From assembly GCA_903857665.1 (NCBI GenBank), contig CAIOFV010000054.1:1-64000 (forward strand): a DNA stretch of 64,000 nucleotides, read 5' to 3'. The notes under the pieces were generated by a model. That model had not been told where the DNA came from. It saw only the letters and a program-made list of their open reading frames with translations, and did not search any database. The stretch is from an uncultured Myxococcales bacterium. GTDB lineage: Bacteria > Myxococcota_A > UBA9042 > DTJE01. Below are positions 58,572 to 64,000 of this stretch, one piece after another. The position numbers were made by a program, and so were the translations under genes. Every line of letters starts with the position of its first letter. The first letter of the stretch is position 1.

Positions 58572-60824
58572 GTGGGGCGCGCAGGGGCGGCAGCGGGACT
58601 CGTGGCGCATGTCGCCGCCGCCCTGGCGGTCCTTTGCGCGGTGCGGGTTGCCGCGGCCGCGCCGTGTGACGCCCCCGATCCGACCCCGATGTACCGGACT
58701 GATCCCGGGTTTGCGAAGGCCCGTACGGCCGCCCTGGCGGGCCGTACCGACGAGGCGCTGGCCCTGCTGGAAACGTGGCGGGAGACGCCCGGGGCGCCCC
58801 CCGGATCCCTGATCGACTGGGTGGCAGGACGGTGGCTGGAGGACGCGGATCGGTCGGCGGAGGCGCTGCGCCGGTTTGCGGCCGTGGTCGGATCCCCGCT
58901 GGACGACGACGCACGCCTGCGCGAGGGACGCCTGCAGTTGGAAGCCGGCGACCTGGCGCGGGCACGGAGCGCGTTCGCGGGCATCTCGCCGGCGTCGCGC
59001 CACTGGGCCGGGGCGCGCCTGGCGCTGGCCGAGGCCCTCGTCCAGGAGGGACGGGCCGGGGCGGCGCGGGTCGTGCTGGCGGACCTCCTGCGCGACGATC
59101 TGCCCGCCGAGCAGCGGTCCGGCGCGACGCTCGCGATGGTGCGTGCGCTGACGGCCCTGGGCGAAACCGAGACGGCCCGAACCCTGGCTCGCACCGCCTG
59201 GCTGCTGGCCCCGACCGGTGCGGACCTGGCCCGGGAGCTCGCCTCCCTGGGACGGTCCCCGACGACGCTCGACGACTACCTGCGGACCCTGCTGAAGGCC
59301 GATCCCCGGGACGCGGCGCGGATTGCCCGCTGGGCCCGGACCCACCGGAAGGCCGCGGACGCGCTGGATCCCGGGCTGGCCGACCTGGCCCGCGGGACCG
59401 TGCTCCAGGGGGATCCCGGCAACCACGACGCGACCGTGCAGACGCTGGAAGCCGCGCGGCGACTGGCTGCGAACGCGACGCTGGGTGCCATGGCCGCGTA
59501 CCAGTTGGGCAACGTGCTGGTGAACGGCGGGGACGATCGCGCGGCCCGCGTGCAGTTCCTGGCCGCCTTCGAGCGCGATACGGGCGGTCCGCTGGCCGCC
59601 GACGCTGTCTTCTCCGTCGCGCGCTGTGCGTCCCGGACCGGCGATCCGGCCGGGGCCGTGGCAGTGCTGGATCGCGTGGTCGCGGCCGACCCGCCCGTGG
59701 CGCCGGATGTCCGGGTTCGATGGGAGGCGGCGCTGGCGTGGATGCTGGCCGGGCGGACCGACGAGGCTCTGGCGGCCCTGGACCGGATCGTGACGCGGCT
59801 GGATCGGGGCCCGGGCCTGCCCTACGGGTTGGCCGAGCGCGCCCGGTATTTCCGGGGCGTGCTGCTGCTGTCCGCCGGGCATCGGGACGAGGCGCTGGAC
59901 GACCTGCGGCGCGTCGCCCGAAACGACCCCCACACATGGTACGGCGTGCTGGCGCGCGAACGCCTTTCGCAGGCCAGGGACGTTCGACCCCCGCCCTTCC
60001 GGGATCCGTCCTGCCAGGCGTCCCGCGGACCCGTGTGGCTGTGGCGCCTGGGCTACCGGGAAGAGGCCCGCGCCGAAATGTCCGCCCGGGCGTCGGCCGG
60101 CCTGCTGGACGAGGCCTCGGCGCGGATCCTGGCGGTGCTGCTGGCCGACCCCTCCCTGGGCGAGGCCCGCGGTCGCGTACGGGACTTCCTGAGGGGTCCT
60201 CGCGGCGAGGGCGACGAAGCCCTGGTGGACGCCGCCTATCCCCAGCCTTTCGGGGACGAGGTCGCCTCTGCCACGGCGGAAACCGAACTGGACCCGGCCC
60301 TGGTGTATGGCGTGATGCGGGTCGAAAGCGGCTTCCATCCGAAGGCCCGGTCGCCGAAGGGCGCGGTGGGCCTGATGCAGTTGATGCCCGCGTCGGCGAA
60401 GCGCGTCGCGCTGGCGGTGCTGGGCGATCGGAAGGCGGCCGGCGGGCTGTGGCGGCCGGCCAACAACGTGCGCCTGGGCACCGCCTACCTGGCGACGCTG
60501 TCCGAGCACTTCCGTGGCCACCTGCCCCTGGTGCTGGCGGGCTACCACGCAGGTCCCGGCGCGGCCCGCCGCTTCCTGCGGACGCTGGGGCGCCTGCCTA
60601 CGGACCTGTTCGTGGAGGCCATCCCGTACCCGGCGACGTCGCAGTACGTGAAGCGGGTCGTGGCCTATGCCGCGGGGTACCGGGCGTTGCTGGACGATGG
60701 GACACGCGGGCCCCTGGTGCTGCAACCGAACCCCCCGACGTCGCTCGGGCCGTTCATGGAGCCGCATCGGCCCGAACCGCGGGTCCTCCAGCCCGGATCG
60801 AACGGGCTGGCAAGCCTCCCGTGA
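58572..60824 (+). CDS. Soluble lytic transglycosylase with TPR-like repeats
   Basis: This 750-residue periplasmic enzyme cuts peptidoglycan between MurNAc and GlcNAc with anhydro-product formation. A signal peptide of about 28 residues (LVAHVAAALAVLCAVRVAAA) is followed by a long helical superhelix with TPR-like repeats (DEALALLETWRETPG, LGMAAYQLGNV-type). The catalytic SLT domain at the end has LVYGVMRVESGFHPKA with Glu585, SPKGAVGLMQLMP and GYHAGPGAA. It resembles Slt70. GTG 58572 follows GGGGAG; the upstream in-frame ATG at 58515 would disturb the signal peptide. Confidence 0.93.
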   Translation: MGRAGAAAGLVAHVAAALAVLCAVRVAAAAPCDAPDPTPMYRTDPGFAKARTAALAGRTDEALALLETWRETPGAPPGSLIDWVAGRWLEDADRSAEALRRFAAVVGSPLDDDARLREGRLQLEAGDLARARSAFAGISPASRHWAGARLALAEALVQEGRAGAARVVLADLLRDDLPAEQRSGATLAMVRALTALGETETARTLARTAWLLAPTGADLARELASLGRSPTTLDDYLRTLLKADPRDAARIARWARTHRKAADALDPGLADLARGTVLQGDPGNHDATVQTLEAARRLAANATLGAMAAYQLGNVLVNGGDDRAARVQFLAAFERDTGGPLAADAVFSVARCASRTGDPAGAVAVLDRVVAADPPVAPDVRVRWEAALAWMLAGRTDEALAALDRIVTRLDRGPGLPYGLAERARYFRGVLLLSAGHRDEALDDLRRVARNDPHTWYGVLARERLSQARDVRPPPFRDPSCQASRGPVWLWRLGYREEARAEMSARASAGLLDEASARILAVLLADPSLGEARGRVRDFLRGPRGEGDEALVDAAYPQPFGDEVASATAETELDPALVYGVMRVESGFHPKARSPKGAVGLMQLMPASAKRVALAVLGDRKAAGGLWRPANNVRLGTAYLATLSEHFRGHLPLVLAGYHAGPGAARRFLRTLGRLPTDLFVEAIPYPATSQYVKRVVAYAAGYRALLDDGTRGPLVLQPNPPTSLGPFMEPHRPEPRVLQPGSNGLASLP

Positions 60825-60944
60825 CGATCGGAAACCGGCAAATCCCCCCCCAGCCCCCTGGTTTTTGCGTGACGTTTCCTTGCTTCCCCAAAACAGCCGA
60901 TTCTACGATTGACACTCCCGGCGACCTGGCAGCACAGGAGGAGC

Positions 60945-62357
60945 ATGACGACGCCCCCCCCGGATGATCGGCGGAAGAGGCCCCTCAGGGTCGCGCTGGC
61001 CCTGCTGGTCCTTCCCGTCCTGGCCTGCTACCAGGGCATCGCGGCCCCGGCGTGCGACACGCTGGCCGACTGCCCCTCGGGCAAGGGCTACACCACCTGC
61101 GAGGACGGCCACTGCTTCGTGTCGGGACGTTGCGACGGGTCGATGCCGGTGGCCGGGGACGGATGCTGCGCCGTCATCGAGGGCGACCGAACGCCCGACA
61201 CGGATTGCCTGGTGGCCGACCACGACCTGGGTTGCCGCGAGCCCGCCGGTCCGGTGGCCGATTCGAAGGGCGACCTGTTCGTCACCTGCCGTTCCGTGGA
61301 TTCGCTGGGCGTTTCCAACGTCGTGCTGTCCCGCATCGATCCGGCCGGCGCGATCCTGCCCCCGGTGATCCTGGGCCTGGCTTCGGCGATCCTGCCCCCG
61401 ATGGTCAGTCGCGGCACCGACGTGTACGCGGCCTTCGCCGGTGGCGTGGTCCGGTTCGACGCTGCGACGGGCATCCGTTCGCCCACCCTGGGATCAGTGG
61501 CGCCCGTCGGCGGGCTCGTTTCCACGGGTTCCAGCGACGCCTTCCACTCGGTGGTGGGCTGGCCGACGGTGGCGGGGACCGTGGTGCTGTACGACGAAGA
61601 CGTGGGGACCACCCAGGTGTTCACGGCCGGGCCCATCAGCGCCGGCACGACCGGTGCCTTCCCGCCCACCGTGTCCGCCAGCGGGCATCGGATCTACCTG
61701 CTGTGGGAGGACGGGAAACTGTGGTCCGTCGAAACGGCCATCAGCCCGACGGGGGCCCGGTCGTCGTTCATCCTGCCGGCGCGGCCGGTGGCGTCGCCGG
61801 TCGAGGTGGACGGTCGGATCTTCATCGCGATGGAAGGGGGCGTGCTGGTGGCGCTGGCCGAGCGGCAGCCCACGTTCGAAAAGGTCTGGGAGATGTCCCT
61901 GGGCGGCGAGGTCGCCGGCGGGTTGCTGGTGGACCCGACGGGCGCGGTGACGGCGGTGCTGGCGTCCGGCGACGTGGTGGTCGTGCGGGACCTGGTGGAC
62001 CGCGGGTCGCTGGTGGGACGCGGCTCGTTCGGGGCGGCCATGGGCGACCTGTACCCCTTCCTGGGGGCCGCGCCGCGCGTGGTGGCCATGACGGCTGACG
62101 GTCGGGGCGTGGCGTCGCTGCTGCGGACGACGGATGACGGCGGCGGCGTGACGTTCACGTCCGGTCTGTCCTTCGGGGTCCCGGTGGCGATCGTGGGAAC
62201 CCCGTTGCTGTTCGGAAAGCGGATGTGGATGGCCACCGAGTCGGGACGACTGGTGGCGTGGCAGTTCCCCGACGTCCTTCCGTACGGCCGCTTCGCGAGG
62301 GGCGGGTCGGACGTGGGTGGCACGGGTCGGACGACGGTGGCGGTTCCCCAACAATAG
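60945..62357 (+). CDS. Lipoprotein with Cys-rich start and beta-propeller
   Basis: This 470-residue surface lipoprotein has the lipobox LPVLAC (Cys28). Residues 35-85 are Cys-rich (CDTLADCPSGKGYTTC and GDGCCAV). The rest looks like a PQQ/WD-type propeller: SDAFHSVVGWPTVAGTVVLY, RIYLLWEDGKLWSVE, PVEVDGRIFIAMEGGVLVAL and GKRMWMATESGRLVAWQFP. No active-site residues are visible. ATG 60945 follows GGAGGAG. It resembles the propeller lipoprotein at 27953 in design, and the next gene encodes another Cys-rich lipoprotein. Confidence 0.85.
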   Translation: MTTPPPDDRRKRPLRVALALLVLPVLACYQGIAAPACDTLADCPSGKGYTTCEDGHCFVSGRCDGSMPVAGDGCCAVIEGDRTPDTDCLVADHDLGCREPAGPVADSKGDLFVTCRSVDSLGVSNVVLSRIDPAGAILPPVILGLASAILPPMVSRGTDVYAAFAGGVVRFDAATGIRSPTLGSVAPVGGLVSTGSSDAFHSVVGWPTVAGTVVLYDEDVGTTQVFTAGPISAGTTGAFPPTVSASGHRIYLLWEDGKLWSVETAISPTGARSSFILPARPVASPVEVDGRIFIAMEGGVLVALAERQPTFEKVWEMSLGGEVAGGLLVDPTGAVTAVLASGDVVVVRDLVDRGSLVGRGSFGAAMGDLYPFLGAAPRVVAMTADGRGVASLLRTTDDGGGVTFTSGLSFGVPVAIVGTPLLFGKRMWMATESGRLVAWQFPDVLPYGRFARGGSDVGGTGRTTVAVPQQ

Positions 62358-62381
62358 CGACAGGAGGCGGGAGAAGTCGAC

Positions 62382-64000
62382 GTGGGCAAGCGGCAGCTAT
62401 GTGCGATCGGTCTGGCCTTCTGGATGGCGGCCTGTGGCGGTTCTTCGGCACGGGACGACGGGGGGGGCGGCGATCTGGCCTCCGATGTGCCCGACGGGAC
62501 GGCCGACATCGGACCGACCTGCAGGACCGAGGCGGACTGCAAGGCGCTGGATGCGGGTCCGTGCGGGCGCGTCACCTGCTCGGCGGCGGGGGTGTGCGAG
62601 GTGCTGGCCGACGCGGGGCGCGAGGGTGCAGCCTGCAATCCGGAGGACCGGTGCGCGGTGGGCGGATCGACCTGTCGCTCGGGAACCTGCGTACCCGCGA
62701 ACCGGAAGTCCTGCATCGACCGGCCCTGCCTTTCGGGCCGGTGCGACGCGGCGTCCGGGGAGTGCCGGTACGAGTCGCTTGCGGACGGCCAGTCCTGTGA
62801 TGCGGACGCGAATTCCTGCACCCGGGACCAGTGCGTCGGCGGGACCTGCCAGGCCGGTCCAAATGCGTGCGAGTGCACGAAGGACGCGGAGTGCCCTGCT
62901 CCCGGCAACCAGTGCCTGGCGACGCTTCGCTGCGATCTCGCCAGCCACCGGTGCGTGCCCGCGACCGAGGGGATCCGGTGCTCCCAGCCCGCGGACCCCT
63001 GCCGCGTGGCGTCGTGCGAGGAGGCCACGGGTACCTGTGTGGAGCGGTCGCTGCCCGACCAGACGGAATGCGAGCCCTCCACGGTGTGCAACGGTGTCGG
63101 GACCTGCATGGGCGGGACGTGCCAGCGCCAGTTGCGATGCGTCGATGACGACCCCTGCACCGAGGACCGGTGCGATCCGACCAGCGGGACGTGTTCGTTC
63201 CCGCCATCGACCGGCGGCCCTTGCAGCGACGACGATCCATGCACCGTCAACGACGCCTGCGCGAACGGTGTCTGCGTGCCGGGCGCCGCCTTGGACTGCG
63301 ACGACGGCAACCCGTGCACCGGGGACGCCTGCGCGCCGGGGGAAGGCTGCGTATCGACACCGCTGGACCCGGCAACCTCCTGCGACGACGGCAACCGGTG
63401 CACGACGGGCGATGTGTGCGGGCTGACGGGGGTCTGCGCGGGCGTGCCCCAGTCCTGCGACGACGGCAATCCATGTACCCGGGACTCGTGCAACGGCGCG
63501 ACCGGGACGTGCGTGCACGAGGCGCTGGACGGGACGACCTGCGACGACGGCCACGCGTGCACCGTGGGGGACGCCTGCCGCCTGGGCGAGTGCGTCCCGG
63601 GTGCGTGGGTCCTGTCCTGCTGCGAGGCGGACGGCGACTGCGATGATGGCGACGCGTGCACGTTCGAGCGCTGCAAGGCCGGCACCTGCTCGTGGGACGG
63701 CGAGCCGGCCAACCTGTGCGGCGACGTGGCCGAACCGTGCGGCCCGATGTGGTGCACGGCCGGTTCGGGGGCGTGCGAAACCCTGGACATGCGGCTGCCT
63801 CGACGCCTGGTGGCGTGGGACTTGCGGGCGGGGACGGTGACGCCCGGCTTCCGATGGAGCGGCGGGACCGGGGAGCGGCGGGCGGACGGTGCCGGCCCGG
63901 TATCGGGGTCCGCAGGCGCGTCGTTCCGGCTGCCCGGTCGACGGATTCCGGCCGGACTGGCGGTGCTGGTGCTGGACCTGGGTGCGTCCGCGTGCGGGAA
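62382..64000 (+). CDS. Cys-rich repeat lipoprotein, cut by window end
   Basis: This reading frame starts at GTG 62382 after GGAGGCGGGAG and stays open to the window edge (539 codons). The signal peptide ends FWMAAC (Cys18). A Gly/Asp-rich linker leads to Cys-rich modules of the CDDGNPCTGDACxxGxGC type, repeated at least ten times with variations, for example CDDGNRCTTGDVC, CDDGNPCTRDSC, CDDGHACTVGDAC and CDDGDACTFERC. The final 60 residues visible begin a different, Gly/Arg-rich part. It is the same protein class as the gene at 37539. Function unknown; a calcium- or partner-binding surface protein is likely. Confidence 0.88.
   Translation, partial: MGKRQLCAIGLAFWMAACGGSSARDDGGGGDLASDVPDGTADIGPTCRTEADCKALDAGPCGRVTCSAAGVCEVLADAGREGAACNPEDRCAVGGSTCRSGTCVPANRKSCIDRPCLSGRCDAASGECRYESLADGQSCDADANSCTRDQCVGGTCQAGPNACECTKDAECPAPGNQCLATLRCDLASHRCVPATEGIRCSQPADPCRVASCEEATGTCVERSLPDQTECEPSTVCNGVGTCMGGTCQRQLRCVDDDPCTEDRCDPTSGTCSFPPSTGGPCSDDDPCTVNDACANGVCVPGAALDCDDGNPCTGDACAPGEGCVSTPLDPATSCDDGNRCTTGDVCGLTGVCAGVPQSCDDGNPCTRDSCNGATGTCVHEALDGTTCDDGHACTVGDACRLGECVPGAWVLSCCEADGDCDDGDACTFERCKAGTCSWDGEPANLCGDVAEPCGPMWCTAGSGACETLDMRLPRRLVAWDLRAGTVTPGFRWSGGTGERRADGAGPVSGSAGASFRLPGRRIPAGLAVLVLDLGASACG

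Overview
The window is a GC-rich chromosomal segment, almost fully coding, from a didermic bacterium. The best guess is Myxococcota or a related former deltaproteobacterial lineage. The guess rests on twelve lipobox-bearing proteins, several with a long Ala/Asp/Glu/Pro-rich stalk after the lipidated cysteine. It also rests on Cys-rich modules of the type CDDGxxCTxDxC, FGE-like and PQQ/NHL-propeller surface lipoproteins, a DUF2330 protein, PilZ and GGDEF signalling, and a tRNA-Gly without an encoded CCA. No rRNA, CRISPR array, insertion sequence, prophage or replication origin was seen. This is ordinary chromosome with a strong envelope component rather than a mobile island.

Layout. 1-2.6 kb: two lipoproteins read outward from a shared region holding dyads. 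3-6 kb: tRNA-Gly(CCC), a Fur-family regulator coupled to a lipoprotein, and mnmE. 5.9-7.7 kb: a coupled methyltransferase, lipoprotein and PilZ operon. 7.7-10.4 kb: a lipoprotein with twelve CX3C units, divergent from a protein with a PI3/4-kinase-like catalytic signature. 10.5-16.7 kb: an aldo/keto reductase with Fe-S motifs, an Ig/PKD-NHL lipoprotein, a DUF2079 membrane protein and a YgjP-type metallopeptidase. 16.8-21.6 kb: an RND efflux pair divergent from its probable TetR regulator, with promoter and operator visible. 21.6-27.6 kb: rsmH, an HSDL2-like SDR, LemA, an M48 peptidase with a TerB-like tail, and an EEP hydrolase. 28-31 kb: a propeller lipoprotein and DUF2330 protein. 31-31.8 kb: a DUF4258/HTH toxin-antitoxin-like pair. 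31.9-36.9 kb: purD, purH, a lipoprotein and deoB. 37-48 kb: a Cys-rich lipoprotein, a HisA/HisI/HisE-like fusion, an HD protein, larE, a TPR metalloprotease, a GT-C-like membrane protein and uvrC. 48-57.7 kb: a diguanylate cyclase, a PlsB-type acyltransferase, a pepA/SCP2/Fe-ADH/SCP2-like run and a sugar transferase with a degenerate GGDEF-like N-terminus. 57.7-64 kb: DedA, a lytic transglycosylase and two more surface lipoproteins, the last cut by the window edge.

How genes fit together. Housekeeping genes (tRNA modification, rRNA methylation, purine synthesis and salvage, excision repair, phospholipid synthesis) are interleaved with envelope genes. Short overlaps (ATGA, GTGA, TGATG) mark several two- or three-gene operons. 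The least explained items are the CX3C array protein, the kinase-like protein, the histidine-enzyme fusion with a degraded cyclohydrolase module, and two families of intergenic hairpin repeats.
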